Notes under the pieces: model-generated
Seen by the model: only the letters and a program-made list of their open reading frames with translations
Databases searched by the model: none
What the model was told of the DNA's origin: nothing
NCBI RefSeq assembly: GCF_904849725.1
Contig: NC_058524.1
Location: 512,042,263-512,106,262, forward strand
DNA length: 64,000 nt
Direction of reading: 5' to 3'
Origin: Hordeum vulgare subsp. vulgare
Taxonomy: Eukaryota > Streptophyta > Magnoliopsida > Poales > Poaceae
Program-made: the position numbers and the translations under genes
Shown: positions 1 through 11,708 of the stretch, piece by piece
Position numbering within the stretch: position 1 is the first letter of the stretch
Layout of the letters: the number at the start of each line of letters is the position of its first letter

Positions 1-564
1 GGGATCTCTAATCATATAACATTGTTCAGAGCCAAGCAAACACAATTCATTACGTTGTCTTCCTTGTCCAACATCTACTTCTAGGCATGTAATAGTTTAG
101 TGAGTGCTCACAATCATAGATGGTGTCAGAGATGATATATTTATATGTGAACCTCTCCTTCTTTATCACTTCCTATTAATTGCAACAATGACCAAGGTCT
201 ATGTTTTCCTACCCTCAACAAGTTTCAATCCTCATTCTTTTTATATGTGAAGCCATCACTTCCCATAAGATCATTACATGATCTTTCATGCTTTTGTTCT
301 ATTCTCACTCTTTTGATTATGGCAAGAGGCAAAGCCCTTCAACTAAGACACTCTTTATTATATGGCTCACGAGAAACAATACATCGGGGGTGACACAAAG
401 CAAAACTCAAAACTAAAACACTAAGACTTTTAAACTACTAGAGAAAAGGAAAACTTAAAAGGAAAACTAGATCAAAGGTAAAGGCAAAAGATGTGATGGT
501 GATACGATATCGGGGCAACTCCCCCAAGCTTGGCACAAGCCAAGGGGATTTCCCATACCAATGC
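1..564 (-). other. Non-coding 3' internal region of the Athila-like element
   Basis: No coding sequence is visible. On the minus strand the stretch near 500-545 reads as a purine-rich run with GGGGGAGTTGCCCC, followed by A/T-rich DNA. This suits the untranslated part between the post-pol ORF and the 3' LTR of a large gypsy element. No LTR end (TG...CA with the sequence of 6255-7784) is found here. Confidence 0.5.
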
Positions 565-1086
565 TCAGTTGTCTTCCTTTGGTGGTGATGGTGGTGGAGT
601 TGTTGAAACATGAGTTTCATCCTCCGTCTTCCAAGGCATAGGTGCTCCACCATGGAAAGATGAACGAGTCTCCGGAATCATCAAATCTGCAGCCAACCAT
701 ATTGATTTAAATCTATACTCATACTCACAATTTTGGTTTTGTGGGTCATAGATCTGGCCCTGGAGTTGATCAACCCTATCATACAGCCTGGAGAGGTGCT
801 TCCCAATGTCATTGGCATCAATCATGTGCTTGTTGGTGAACCCTGTGATCATCATGTGGTTGGCGTTGAGTCCGGGCTCCACCATCCCCTGGCACTTGAA
901 GACTTGTTGCTCCATTGCTTCGAGCCTTGTCTCCATGCTTCCGGTCTTGTTAGGCCCCTCAACATCACGGATGTGCAACATCCCCTCACGCATCTCGATA
1001 GATTGAGGGTGTTGCAGCACTTTCGTGAGGTAGGGATTGATGACCTTCTCTAAGATCTTGTCCTTCGGAGATTTTGGGGAAGTCAT
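565..1086 (-). CDS. Post-pol ORF of the Athila-like element, function unknown
   Basis: This intact 173-residue reading frame starts with ATG (MTSPKSPKDK). It lies downstream of integrase in the sense direction of the element, where Athila-group elements often carry an additional, sometimes envelope-like, ORF. I see no signal peptide or membrane segment, so an envelope role is not supported by this sequence. The middle (about residues 45-110) is likely helical, with METRLEAMEQQVFKCQGM and RLYDRVDQLQGQ suggesting a short coiled coil. The C-terminus is proline and threonine rich (TTPPPSPPKEDN). It could be a structural accessory protein or a remnant of a longer ORF. It is fully open although the neighbouring integrase is broken. 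Confidence 0.5.
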   Translation of the reverse strand: MTSPKSPKDKILEKVINPYLTKVLQHPQSIEMREGMLHIRDVEGPNKTGSMETRLEAMEQQVFKCQGMVEPGLNANHMMITGFTNKHMIDANDIGKHLSRLYDRVDQLQGQIYDPQNQNCEYEYRFKSIWLAADLMIPETRSSFHGGAPMPWKTEDETHVSTTPPPSPPKEDN

Positions 1087-1320
1087 GGCGATCTAGATCT
1101 GCAACAGAAACAGGCTCGAAACGAAAAACAGAGGAAATTTGTGTGATGTAGGGGTCAGACCAAGCGGAAGTATATATAATGATTTTTTCCAGACTAGGAG
1201 GAGTACCCTGCACTAAAACGGAGTCTGGGAGGCGCACAAGGTGGCCACAAGCCCTCACAGCGCGACCAGGGGGTGGGCCCGCGCCGTGTAGGCTTGTCGC
1301 CTCCTCGCGCACTTTCCGGA

Positions 1321-2647
1321 CTACTTCCAATTTTTATATTTTTTCAAATATTCCAAAACAGAGAAAAATTCCCATTGGAAAAGTTTTGGAATCTGTTTTC
1401 TTACCGAATCACATACCTCTTCGGTTTCGGAGGTTGAAACAGGCTGATAAATATCCCTTGTGTATTCTTCCGGAGTTATGGTATTGATGATATTGCTTTC
1501 AACATTTATGGGAGTACCTGAGATATAGAGCTTGATTCTCTGCCCATTTACCACTCTCGGACAATTACCTTCCGTGTTGTTGATCTTGATAGCACCGGAA
1601 CGATATACTTCCTCAACAACATAGGGACCTTCCCATTTAGAGAGAAGCTTGCCTGCAAAGAATCTTAAACGAGAGTTATGTAGCAAGACATAATCACATA
1701 CATTGAACTCACCCTTTTGTATCCTCTTATCATGCCACCTCTTGACCTTCTCTTTGAATAGCTTGGCATTCTCATATGCCTGAGTTCTCCACTCATCAAG
1801 CGAGCTAATATCAAATAACCTCTTCTCACCGGCAATTTGAAATCAAAGTTGAGCTCTTTGATTGCCCAATAAGCTTTATGCTCTAGCTCAAGAGGTAAGT
1901 GACATGCTTTCCCATACACCATTTTGTACGGAGATATGCCCATGGGATTCTTATAGGCAGTTCTATAAGCCCACAGTGCATCATCGAGCTTCTTAGACCA
2001 ATTCTTTCTAGACCTGTTGATAGTCTTTTGCAGAATTAGTTTAATCTCTCTATTGCTTAGCTCTACTGACCACTAGACTGAGGGTGACAGGGAGACGCAA
2101 TTCTATGGTTGACATTGTACTTAGCAAGCGTTTTATGGAAAGCACAATGAATGAAGTGTGAACCACCGTCGGTCATTAGATATCTAGGGACTCCAAATCT
2201 AGGGAAGACAACTTCTTTCAACATCTTGATAGAAGTGTTGTGATGAGCACTACTAGTGGGGATAGCTTCTACCCACTTAGTGACGTAATCAACAACAACT
2301 AAGATGTGAATATACCCGTTGGATTTTGGAAAAGGTCCCATATAATCAAAGCCCCAAATGTCCAATGGTTCAATGACAAGTGAATAGTTCATAGGCATTT
2401 CCTGACGTTTGCTAATATTACCTATTCTTTGACATACGTCACACGGCAAGACAAACTTACGGGCATCCTTGAAGAGAGTGGGCCAATAGAAACCTGATTG
2501 CAATACCTTGTGTGCAGTTCTATCTCCCGCATGGTGTCCTCCGTAGGCCTCGGAGTGACACTTCTGTAGGATCTGTCCCTGTTCATGTTCAGGTACACAA
2601 CGTCTAATAACACCATCTACTCCTTCCTTATAAAGGTGAGGATCATC
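1321..2647 (-). pseudogene. Gypsy integrase, broken into several frames
   Basis: Integrase joins element cDNA to the host chromosome in the nucleus. Fragments appear in order on the minus strand. The zinc-binding part has CHSEAYGGHHAG then CDVCQRIG (about 2450-2560). The catalytic core has WGFDYMGPF and MTDGGSHF (about 2170-2350). A C-terminal part reads [26 protein letters not shown] (split here as [16 protein letters not shown], then [10 protein letters not shown]; 1850-1940) and then LLSKWEGPYVVEEVYRSG (about 1590-1650). The frame is lost by a TGG-to-TGA change at the junction with RNase H (near 2646), by a one-base shift after SSGQ near 2063, and by another shift near 1820. The last segment (1321-1686) ends at a normal stop. 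It is clearly inactive in this copy. Confidence 0.85.
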
Positions 2648-5600
2648 TCAAAAGTAATGTCTCAAGTCAAAGAAGAATTTCTTCTTTTGCTGGTACATGA
2701 AACTATGTGGTATGTATTTGGCAACAATATAGTTCACATAATCAGCATACCACGGTGCACTACGGGAAGCATTGATGACATTCCATTGCTCATCGAGAAA
2801 GCTATCATCAATAGGTTGTGGGTCATCAAGAACGTTCTCCAACCTAGACAAGTTATGTGCTACTGGGTTATCAGCACCCTTTCTGTTGACAACGTGCAAA
2901 TCAAATTCTTGTAGCAAGAGAACCCATCTGATAAGTCTAGGTTTAGCGTCCTTCTTCTCCATGAGGTACTTAATAGCAGCATGATCAGTGTGAATAGTCA
3001 CTTTGGAATCAACTATGTAAGACCTGAACTTTTCACATGCAAACACGACTGCTAAAAATTCCTTCTCCGTAGTGGCATAGTTCCTTTGGGCACTGTCTAG
3101 AGTTTTACTAGCGTAGTGAATAACATTCAACTTCTTATCGACTCTTTCCCCTAGAACTACACCAACAGCATAATCACTAGCATCACACATGATCTCAAAA
3201 GGTAAGTTCCAATCAGGTGGTTGAACAATAGGTGCAGTTATCAAAGCCCTCTTAAGTATTTCGAAGGATTCCTCACAATCATCGTAAAAAACAAAAGGAA
3301 TATCCTTTTGCACGAGATTGGTAAGAGACCTAGAAATCTTAGAGAAGTCCTTAATGAACCTTCTATAGAAACCAGCATGACCAAGGAAACTTCTTATTCC
3401 TTTGATATCTGTGGGGTATGGCATTTTCTCGATTGCATCAACCTTAGCCTTATCGACTTCAATACCTCTTTCAGAACTTTTATGTCCTAAGATGATGCCT
3501 TCATTAACCATAAAGTGACACTTCTCCCAATTCAAGACAAGATTGGTTTCTTTACATCTATGTAAGACTCGATCAAGGTTGTTGAGGCAATCATCAAAGG
3601 AAGACCCGTAAACGGAGAAGTCATCCATGAAAACCTCGACAATCTTTTCACAAAATTCAGAGAATATAGCCATCATACATCTTTGAAAGGTGGCAGGTGC
3701 ATTACATAAGCCAAAAGGCATACGTCTATAAGCAAAGGTACCGAAAGGACAGGTGCAAGTGGTCTTCTCCTGATCAGATTGTGCAACTCGTATTTGGGAG
3801 AAACCAGAATGACCATCTAGAAAGCAGAAGTGTGTGTGTTTGGATGGACTTTCTAGCCTTTGGTCGATAAAAGGCAGAGGGTAATGATCTTTCCTAGTGG
3901 CTTTATTCAATTTCCTAAAATTGATCACCATCCTATAGCGAGTAATAATCCTCTGAGGGATCAATTCATCCTTATCATTAGGGAAAACGGTAATGCCTCC
4001 CTTCTTAGGGACGCAATGCACCGGACTCACCCAATCGCTATGAGCAACAGGATAGATGATACCTGCTTCCAGGAGCTTTAGTATTTCTTTTCTTACTACG
4101 TCTTTCATCTTAGGATTCAATCTCCTTTGATGATCAGCAACTGGTTTGAAATGAGGATCAGTTTTAATCTTGTGCTGACATAGAGTGGGACTAATGCCCT
4201 TAAGATCATCAAGAGTATATCCAATAGCAGCACGGTGCTTCCTCAGAGTTTTTAGTAACTTATTTTCTTCATGCTCTGAGAGGCTAACACTAATTATAAC
4301 AGGATATATCTCCTTTTCATCAAGATAGACATACTTAAGAGTATCAGGCAACTGTTTAAGCTCGAACACAGGATCACCCTTTGGTGGGGGTGGATCCCCA
4401 AACAGTTCAACAGGCAAGTTATTCTTAAGGATAGGATATTGTTCTAAGACAACTCTATCTATCTCATCCCTTTCATCCATATGCATATCATTTTCATGCT
4501 CAAGCAAGTATTGCTCTAAGGGATCAGTAGGAGGCACGGCAATAGAGGCTAAGGCAATAGTTTCATCCCTACTAGGCAACTCCTTTTCATGAGGTTGTCT
4601 ACCAAACTTAGAGAAATTGAACTCATGTGACACACCTTCAAAGCCAACAGTGACAATTTGCTTGTCACAATCAATATGAGCATTGACGGTATTGAGAAAA
4701 GGTCTACCAAATGTGATGGGACAAAAGCTATCTTGTGCGGTAGCAAGAACGAGGAAATCAGCAGGATACTTGTTTTTACCACACAAGACTTCAACATCCC
4801 TAACAATTCCCACAGGGCATATAGTATCTCTATTGGCAAGCTGAATAGTGACATCAATAGGCTCTATCTCAACAGGTGCAATCTCATCTTTGATTTCATC
4901 GTATAAGGATTGGGGTATTGCACTAACACTAGCACCCACGTCACATAAACCATGATAACAATGATCTCCTATCTTAACAGAAACCACAGGCATGCCAACA
5001 ACAGGCCTATGTTTGTCTCTAGCGTGAGTTTTAGCAATTCTAGCAGCATCTTCACAGAAGTGAATATTATGTGCCTCAACTTCTTCAGACAGAAAATATT
5101 TGATAATAGCAATTCTAGGTTCAACTCTAATTTGCTCAGGGGGTGTAGGTGTTCTAATATAGCCTCTACGTATCACGGTTGAAGCTTTAGAATGATCCTT
5201 TATCCTAACAGGGAAAGGTGGTTTCTCAATGTAAGCACTGGGAACAACAGGATCATTATAGGCAATGACTTTCTCTTCAACTGGAGTGGGTTTAACTACA
5301 TTGACTTCTAAAGGAGGAGGATATTTAAACCACTTCTCTTTGGGGAGATCAATATGAGCAGCAAAATATTCACACAATGAAGCTACTATCTCAGAGTCAA
5401 GTCCATACTTAGTGCTAGAATCACTAAAGGTATTTGTCTCAACAAAGGATTTAACGCAATCAAACATGAAATTCATACCTGACTCCTTACATTCTTCAAG
5501 CTCCCAATCTTCAGAGTTGCGTTTAATTCTCTTCAATAAATTCCATTTGAAGTCAATTTCTCTCTTCATAGAAGAACCGGTACAAGAAGTGTCAAGCATG

Positions 5601-5686
5601 GTGCGATCATCATGAGAAAGCCGAGCATAGAAGTTCTGAATGATAATTTCTCTCGAGAGCTCATGATTGGGGCATGAATTTAACAT
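2648..5686 (-). CDS. Gypsy gag C-terminus, protease, reverse transcriptase and RNase H
   Basis: This open frame of 1012 residues is the longest in the window. From its start it contains gag C-terminal sequence, then a retroviral-type aspartic protease around residues 250-350 ([12 protein letters not shown]; the usual D-S/T-G appears as D-V-G). RT follows at about 520-710, with [20 protein letters not shown], the catalytic FMDDFSVYG, and [15 protein letters not shown]. RNase H follows ([13 protein letters not shown], then [13 protein letters not shown]). Together they process the polyprotein and copy element RNA to DNA inside virus-like particles. The frame directly continues the gag fragment to its right, with a TAA between the two (AAA TAA ATG). 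Its ATG is therefore probably an internal methionine, not a true start. It runs into a stop at the integrase boundary. Confidence 0.9.
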   Translation of the reverse strand: MLNSCPNHELSREIIIQNFYARLSHDDRTMLDTSCTGSSMKREIDFKWNLLKRIKRNSEDWELEECKESGMNFMFDCVKSFVETNTFSDSSTKYGLDSEIVASLCEYFAAHIDLPKEKWFKYPPPLEVNVVKPTPVEEKVIAYNDPVVPSAYIEKPPFPVRIKDHSKASTVIRRGYIRTPTPPEQIRVEPRIAIIKYFLSEEVEAHNIHFCEDAARIAKTHARDKHRPVVGMPVVSVKIGDHCYHGLCDVGASVSAIPQSLYDEIKDEIAPVEIEPIDVTIQLANRDTICPVGIVRDVEVLCGKNKYPADFLVLATAQDSFCPITFGRPFLNTVNAHIDCDKQIVTVGFEGVSHEFNFSKFGRQPHEKELPSRDETIALASIAVPPTDPLEQYLLEHENDMHMDERDEIDRVVLEQYPILKNNLPVELFGDPPPPKGDPVFELKQLPDTLKYVYLDEKEIYPVIISVSLSEHEENKLLKTLRKHRAAIGYTLDDLKGISPTLCQHKIKTDPHFKPVADHQRRLNPKMKDVVRKEILKLLEAGIIYPVAHSDWVSPVHCVPKKGGITVFPNDKDELIPQRIITRYRMVINFRKLNKATRKDHYPLPFIDQRLESPSKHTHFCFLDGHSGFSQIRVAQSDQEKTTCTCPFGTFAYRRMPFGLCNAPATFQRCMMAIFSEFCEKIVEVFMDDFSVYGSSFDDCLNNLDRVLHRCKETNLVLNWEKCHFMVNEGIILGHKSSERGIEVDKAKVDAIEKMPYPTDIKGIRSFLGHAGFYRRFIKDFSKISRSLTNLVQKDIPFVFYDDCEESFEILKRALITAPIVQPPDWNLPFEIMCDASDYAVGVVLGERVDKKLNVIHYASKTLDSAQRNYATTEKEFLAVVFACEKFRSYIVDSKVTIHTDHAAIKYLMEKKDAKPRLIRWVLLLQEFDLHVVNRKGADNPVAHNLSRLENVLDDPQPIDDSFLDEQWNVINASRSAPWYADYVNYIVAKYIPHSFMYQQKKKFFFDLRHYF

Positions 5687-6088
5687 TTATTTATGCCTCC
5701 CCCAAGCTTGAGCGATGCTTTCTCTGTCACGAGGCCAAAATTTGTAAATATAATTTCGATCACGATGTACTAAATGCATAGGATAAAACTTTTGATGAAA
5801 TTCCAATTTCAACTGATTGTAGTCCCATGATCCACTATCATCACATAGCCTATACCATGTCAACGCCTTATCCTTCAAAGATAAAGGAAAGACCCTCTTC
5901 TTGACCTCATCCTCGGGCAAACCTGCAAGCTTAAATAAATCACAAACTTCATCTACATAGATTAGATGCAAGTCTGGATGTGATGTTCCATCTCTTGTAA
6001 AAGGATTAGCCAGCAGTTTCTCAAGCATACCCGAAGGAAATTCAAAGCAAATATTTTCAGTAGGTGAAGCAGGTTGAGGATCAACCAT
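5687..6088 (-). pseudogene. Gypsy gag N-terminal part, cut off by an in-frame stop
   Basis: Gag forms the capsid-like particle. The 133-residue frame starts MVDPQPASPTENICFEF and contains the plant retrotransposon gag core: LKDKALTWYRLCDDSGSWDY and EFHQKFYPMHLVHRDR, ending IAQAWGRHK and stop. The next codons, still in frame, begin [19 protein letters not shown] (the long gag-pol frame). A single TAA therefore separates two halves of one original gag. The start is about 165 bases inside the LTR boundary, a short leader for this group, so the true gag may have begun further upstream. Confidence 0.82.
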
Positions 6089-6224
6089 TCATGCTTCCGT
6101 TCGAGGTGAAGATACCCCGAACAAGCCCCTCAAAGGATTAGTATCCATAGTGGCAAGTGACAATAAATTTCAGCACACTATATGAATGTTTCCTTACCAA
6201 GTTCCACTTACCAAAGGCGCTTCA

Positions 6225-6246
6225 CTCCCCGGCAACGGTGCCAGAA
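6225..6246 (-). other. Primer-binding-like site of the Athila-like element
   Basis: Eight bases inside the LTR end on the minus strand lies TTCTGGCACCGTTGCCGGGG, where a tRNA would prime minus-strand DNA synthesis. The same motif (TTCTGGCGCTGTTGCCGGGG) stands in the matching place of the gypsy element at 62341. The primer tRNA was not identified. Confidence 0.6.
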
Positions 6247-6254
6247 AAGAGTCT

Positions 6255-7784
6255 TGATGACCCACAAGTATAGGGGATCAATCGTAGTCCTTTCAATAAG
6301 TAAGAGTGTCGAACCCAACGAGGAGCAGAAGGATCTGACAAGTGGTTTTCAGCAAGGTAAAATCAGCTCGCACTGAAATTGTCGGTAACAAGTGATTGTG
6401 TGGTGAGATGATTCGTAGCAAGCAACAAGTAACAAAATTAGCAACGTTGCAGCAAAGTGGCCCAACCCCTTTTGTAGCAAGGGACAAGCCTGGACAAACA
6501 CTTATAGGAGGAAAAACGCTCCCGAGGACACATGGGAATTTCTGTCATGCTAGTTTCATCATGTTCATATGATTCGCGTTCGTTACTTTGATAGTTTGAT
6601 ATGTGGGTGGACCGGCGCTTGGGTACTCCCCTTACTTGTACAAGCATCCCACTTATGATTAACCCCTCTCGCAAGCATCCGCAACTACGAAAGATGAATT
6701 AAGACAAACTCTAACCATAGCATTAAACTAGTGGATCCAAATCAGCCCCTTACGAAGTAACGCATAAACTAGGGTTTAAGCTTCTGTCACTCTAGCAACC
6801 CATCATCTACTTAGTACTTCCCAATGGCTTCCCCTCGGCCCAAATAATGGTGAAGTGTTATGTAGTCGACGTTCACATAACACCACTAGAGGAAAAACAA
6901 CATACAACATATCAAAATACCGAACGAATACCAAATTCACATGACTATTATTAGCATGACTTATCCCATGTCCTCAGGAACAAAAGTAACTACTCACAAA
7001 GCATAATCATACTCATGATCAGAGAGAGGTAATGAGTAGCATCAAGGATCTGAACATAAACTCTTCCACCAAATAATCCAACTAGCATCAACTACAAAGA
7101 GTAATCAACACTACTAGCAACCTACAGGTACCAATCGGAGTCGCGAGACGGAGATTGGTTACAAGTGATAAACTAGGGTTTGGAGATGAGATGGTGCTGG
7201 TGAAGATGTCGATGGAGATGAGTCCCCTCCGATGAGAGGAGTGTTGGTGATGACGATGGCGATGATTTCCCCCTCCGGGAGGGAAGTTTCCCCGGCAGGA
7301 TCGTCCTGCCGGAGCTCTAGATTGGTTCTGCTCAAGTTCCGCCTCGTGGCGGCGGCGAAACCACGAAAAACCTCCTCCTTGATTTTTTTTTCCTGGTCGA
7401 AACCCTCCATATAGCAATAGAGGGGGGGGGCCAGTGGGCCAATGGGCTGCCCACAAGCCACCATGGCGCGGCCTGGGGGGTGGCCGCGCCGTGCAGGCTT
7501 GTGGGCACCCCTTGGTGCCCCTCTGGCACTTCTTCGGCCCAGTAATTTTGATAAATTGGGAAAAAAATCCCCATTGATTTTCACGGCGTTTGGAGTTGCG
7601 CAGAATAGGTATCTCAACTTTGCTCCACTTTCAGGCCAGAATTCCAGTTGCCGGTATTCTCCCTCTTCATGTAAACCTTGCAAAATAAGAGAGAAAAGGC
7701 ATAAGAATAGTACCATGAAGAGAAATAATAGCCAAAGAAGCGATAAATATCAACATGAAAACATGATACAAAATGGACGTATCA
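6255..7784 (-). repeat. 5' LTR of the Athila-like element
   Basis: The LTR is about 1530 bp, beginning TGATACGTCCATTTTG on the minus strand at 7784 and ending CTTGTGGGTCATCA at 6255. Next to the end at 6255 is the primer-binding-like site, which fixes its orientation. A G/C-rich stretch (7230-7560) gives several short open frames on both strands; these are not genes. Beyond 7784 the sequence switches without a gap into a copia integrase coding region. Confidence 0.88.
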
Positions 7785-9832
7785 CGATGCCATATGAATT
7801 GTGGTTTCGCAAGAAACCAAACCAGACGTTTCTTAAAATTTGGGGATGTGATTCTTGTGTCAAAAAGCTTCAGCAAGAAAAGCTGGAACCCAAAGCGGAG
7901 AAATGCTTCTTCATAGGATACCCAAAAGAGATAGTTGGGTACACCTTCTATCTCAGATCCGAAGGCAAAGTGTTTGTCGCTAAAAACAGAACATTTCTTG
8001 AGAAAGAGTTTCTCTCAAAAGAATTGAGTGGGGGGAGATAGAACTTGATGATGTTATAGAACCTTTACTTCAACTCGAGAGTAGTGCAGCACAGAAAGAT
8101 GTTTCTATGGAGCATACACGAGTTGAGGAGGAAGCTAATGATAATGACCATGAAGCTTTGGATCAAGTTGCTATCAAACCTCGTTGGTCGACAAGGGCAT
8201 GCACCGCTCTTGAGTGGTACGGTAACCCTGTCTTAACAGACATGTTGTTAGACAACAATGAACCTACAAACTAGGGAGAAGCGATGGTAGGCACGGTTTC
8301 CAACAAATGGTTAGAGGCCATGTAAACCGAGATAGGATCCATGTATGAAAAAAAGTGTGAACTTTGGAAGTATTACCTAAAGGGCGAAAGTCCATTCAGA
8401 ATAAATGGATCTTTAAGAACAAGACGGACGCCGACGGTAATACCATCGTATATAAAGCTCGACTTGTGGCAAAGGGTTTTTCACAAGTTCAAGGAGTTGA
8501 CTACGATGAGACTTTCCCACCTGTGGCGATGCTTAGGTCTACGGAATCATGTTAGCAGTAGTTGCATTTTTCGATTATGAAATTTGGCAAATGGATGTCA
8601 AAACAACGTTTCTTAACGGTTTCCTTAAGGAAGAGTTGTATATGATGCAACCGGAAGATTTTGTAGATCAAGAGCATGCTAACAAAGTGTGCAAGCTCCA
8701 GCGGTCCCTTTATGGACTGGTGCAAGCATCTCGTAGTTGGAATCAGTGTTTTGATGAGGTGATCAAGGCGTTTGGGTTTATACAAGTTTATGGAGAACCT
8801 TGTATTTACGAGAAACTGATTGGGAGCTCTATAGTGTTTCTAATGTTATATGTGGATGACATATTGCTGATTGGAAACAATATAGAATTTTTGGGAAGCG
8901 TACAGGATTATTTGAACAAGAGTTTTTCAATGAAGGAATTAGGAGAAGTTGCTTACATATTAGGCATCAAGATATATAGAGATAGATCGAGGCGCTTAAT
9001 AGGACTTTCACAAAGAACATACCTTGACAAAGTTTTGAAGAAGTTCAAAATGGATCAGTCCAAGAAAGGGTTCTTGCATGTGTTGCAAGGTGTGAAGTTG
9101 AGTAAGACTCAATGCCCAGTGACTACGGAAGATAAAGAAAAGATGAGTGTCGTCCCCTATGCTTCAGCTATAGGCTCTATCATGTATGCAATGTTGTGCA
9201 CAAGACATGATGTCAGCCTTGCCATAAGTATGGCGGGAAGGTTTCAAAGTGATCCAGGAATGGAACACTGGACAACGGTCAAGAATATTCTTAAGTACGT
9301 GAAAATGACTAAGGAAATGTTTCTCGTGTATGGAGGTGATCAAGAGCTCGTCGTAAAGGGTTACGTCGATGCAAGCTTTGACACTGATCTGGATGACTCT
9401 AAGTCGCAAACCAAATACGTATATATTCTCAATGGGGGTGCGGTAAGCTGGTGCAGTTCCAAGCAAAGCGTTGTAGCTGATTCTACATGCGAAGCGGAGT
9501 ACATAGCTACCTCGGAGGCGGATAAAGAAGGTGTCTGGATGAAGGAGTTCATGACGGATCTTGGAGTTGTACCTAGTGCACTGGATCCAATGATTGTGTT
9601 TTGTGACAACACCGATGCCATTGCTCTAGCCAAGGAACCGAGGTTTCACAAGAGGACCAAACACATAAAGCAACGCTTCAATTCCATCTGTGATTACATC
9701 AAGGAGGAGGACATAAATATTTGCAAAGTCGACACGGATCTGAATGTTGCAGACCCGTTGACAAAGCCTCTTCCACGAGCAAAACATGATCAACACCAGA
9801 ACTGTATCGGTGTTAGATTCATTAGAATGTAA
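7785..9832 (+). pseudogene. Copia pol: integrase C-terminus, reverse transcriptase, RNase H (frameshifted)
   Basis: The first codons read MPYELWFRKKPNQTFLK, the middle of copia integrase, cut by the gypsy insertion. The frame is lost near 8040: GTGGGGGGAGATAG is one base shorter than GTGGGAGGAAGATAG in the related elements at 25110 and 49810. It is also lost near 8340 and again near 8545, just before MLAVVAFFDYEIWQMDVKTTF. From 8549 a long frame of 427 residues is open. It holds RT with the catalytic LYVDDILLIGNN (about residues 100-112) and RNase H with GYVDASFDTDLDDSKSQ and CEAEYIATSEADKEG, ending VRFIRM and stop. Four-fifths of the RT/RNase H part is undamaged, but RT lacks its N-terminal section in frame, so no full product is expected. 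Confidence 0.88.
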
Positions 9833-9867
9833 AGCGCATAGTGATGTGAGCTAGATTATTGACATTA

Positions 9868-9882
9868 GTGCAAGTCGGACAC
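9868..9882 (+). other. Polypurine-like tract of the copia element
   Basis: GTGCAAGTCGGACAC lies immediately before the 3' LTR. The related elements have GTGCAAGTGGGAGAC at the same place (26986-27000 and 51650-51664). The tract primes plus-strand DNA synthesis; here it has lost purines, a sign of decay. Confidence 0.6.
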
Positions 9883-11614
9883 TGTTGGAAACATGCCCTA
9901 GAGGCAATAATAAAGTGATTATTATTATATTTCCTTGTTCGTGATAATCGTTTATTATCCATGCTAGAATTGTATTGATTGGAAACTTAAATACATGTGT
10001 GGATACATAGACAACACACTGTCCCTAGTAAGCCTCTAATGGATTGGCTCGTTGATCAAAGATGGTCAAGGTTTCGTGGCCATGGACATGGGTTGTCATT
10101 TGATAACAGGATCAAATCATTAGGAGAATGATGTCATGGACAAGAGCCAAACTATAAACGTAGCATATGATTGTGTTAGTTTACTGCTCTGTTTTTCTGC
10201 ATGTGAGTATTATTGCTATGATCATGAGATCATGCAACTCGCGGACACCGTATGAATGCCTTGTGTGTATGAAACATCACAATGTAACTGGGTGACTATA
10301 AAGGTGCTCTACATGTATCTCCGGGGGTGTCTGTTGGGTTGTCGTGAATCGAGACTGGATTTTGTCACTCCGTATGACAGAGAGGTATCTCTGGGCCCAC
10401 TCGGTAATACAACATCACAATGAGCTTGGAGGCAATGTGACTAAGGTGTTAGTCATGGGATCTTGTATTATGAAACGAGTAAAGAGACTTGTTGGTAATG
10501 AAATTGAACTAGGTATGGAGATACTGACGATCGAATCTCGGGAATATCATACGGGATTGACTAAATCCTTGACACTGAGTTTGACCGATAAAGATCTTCG
10601 TGGAATATGTAGGAGCCAATATGGGCATTGAGGTCCCGCTGTTGGTTATTGACCGGAGAGTGTTTCGGTCATGTCTGCATAGTTCTCGAACCCGCAGGGT
10701 CTGCACACTTAAGGTTCGGTGATGATATAAGCATAATTGAGTAATTGTGTTCTTGACCAAAGGTTGTTCGGAGTCTCGGATGAGATTTCGGACGTGACCA
10801 GGAACTCCGAAATGATCTGGAGGTGAAGATTTATATATAGGATGAAGCTCATCGGAGTCCGGAAATGTTCTGGGGTGTACCGACGGAATGACACAATGCC
10901 GAAAGGGGTTTCGGGAGACCTCGACAATTGTTGGGGGGCTCATGGTCCAAGGTGAGGGGGCACCGCAGCCCACCAAAGGGTTGGGCGCAGCCCCTCACCC
11001 CAGCCCACTTCTGCCGAAGGGGAGGAGGCCTCCTCCTAGGGCGCCGCCAGCCCGAACATGGGTGGCAAGGCACCCAAAAGGAGGGGCCACAAACCCTAGG
11101 CGCCACCCCCCTTGGACGCCGACCCCTAAGGGAAACTCTAGGGCGCCCTCCCCTCTCTGTTCCCCCTATATATAGAGAGGTAGAGAGAGGTCAGCCATAT
11201 GACAACTTTCCGCGATGCTGCACCTCCTCTCCCTCGTAGTTTCTCTCTTCCAAATACCACACGGCGAAGCCCTGCTAAGCTGTCACCACCAACACATCAC
11301 CATGTTGTCGTGCTGTTAGTGGACTCGAGCTGCTACTTCACCATCGTTCACTGTATCAAGGAGGTGAAGGTGTCACCAAGATGTACGTGTGTTGAATGCG
11401 GAGGTGTCGTCCGTTCGGCACTTCACCTGGAGATCATGGGGCGGTTCGTGATTGGATCGCGAAGACGTACCACTACATCAACCGTGTTCTTGAATGCTTT
11501 CGCTTAGCGATCTACAAGTGTATGTAGATTCAATCTCTCCTCTCGTAGATGGTCATCACCATGGATAGATCACGTTTGTGCGTAGGAATTATTTTGTTTC
11601 CCATGCAACGTTCC
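9883..11614 (+). repeat. 3' LTR of the copia element, last bases missing
   Basis: It begins TGTTGGAAACATGCCCTAGA and shares the order of blocks of the other copia LTRs in the window, with a TATATATAG box at 11167-11175 for transcription. The usual end is CGTTCCCCAACA, but here the sequence stops at CGTTCC (11614) and continues as ACTTCAGCTACAACC, which belongs to the neighbouring gypsy fragment. Length is about 1732 bp. Confidence 0.85.
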
Positions 11615-11708
11615 ACTTCAGCTACAACCTCGTCGTCTCCGAGACACCGAGGACACTAAAGAGTGTCATACACTCGGCCAGTAAAACCTCGATTGATTTA
11701 GGAGCTAC

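Larger units (their letters stand above)
1..7784 (-). mobile_element. Athila-like Ty3/gypsy retrotransposon, 3' end off the left edge
   Basis: Read on the minus strand, the order is LTR (6255-7784), primer-binding-like site, gag, protease, reverse transcriptase, RNase H, integrase and an extra ORF after pol. This is the Ty3/gypsy order. The RT segment reading MDDFSVYG and the protease segment [14 protein letters not shown] are of the type I associate with plant Athila elements. No second LTR is seen between 1 and 564, so the 3' LTR lies outside the window. The right edge sits inside the integrase region of a plus-strand copia element, so this element is the later insertion. One in-frame stop in gag plus stops and shifts in integrase make this copy inactive. 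The exact family (Sabrina, WHAM or Fatima group) is not decided here. Confidence 0.88.
7785..11614 (+). mobile_element. Angela-like Ty1/copia element, 5' part lost beyond the gypsy insertion
   Basis: It consists of the C-terminal part of copia pol (integrase end, RT, RNase H), a polypurine-like tract and a 3' LTR. The left side is interrupted at 7785 by the Athila-like element; the missing LTR, gag and integrase should lie beyond the left edge of the window. The 3' LTR lacks its last six or so bases and abuts an unrelated gypsy end at 11615, so a deletion has removed the right boundary and any target duplication. Confidence 0.85.

Noticed and set aside
565..1086. Retroviral envelope gene
   Set aside because: No signal peptide, membrane helix or glycosylation-rich ectodomain is visible.
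7159..8041. Long open frames in the gypsy LTR, some reading into copia integrase
   Set aside because: The part up to 7784 is LTR. The frame that continues past 7784 (7442-8041) merely runs by chance from LTR into integrase and is not a fused gene.
10849..11239. Proline/arginine-rich open frames on both strands
   Set aside because: G/C-rich U3 part of the copia LTR; the same region in other LTRs gives unrelated frames.
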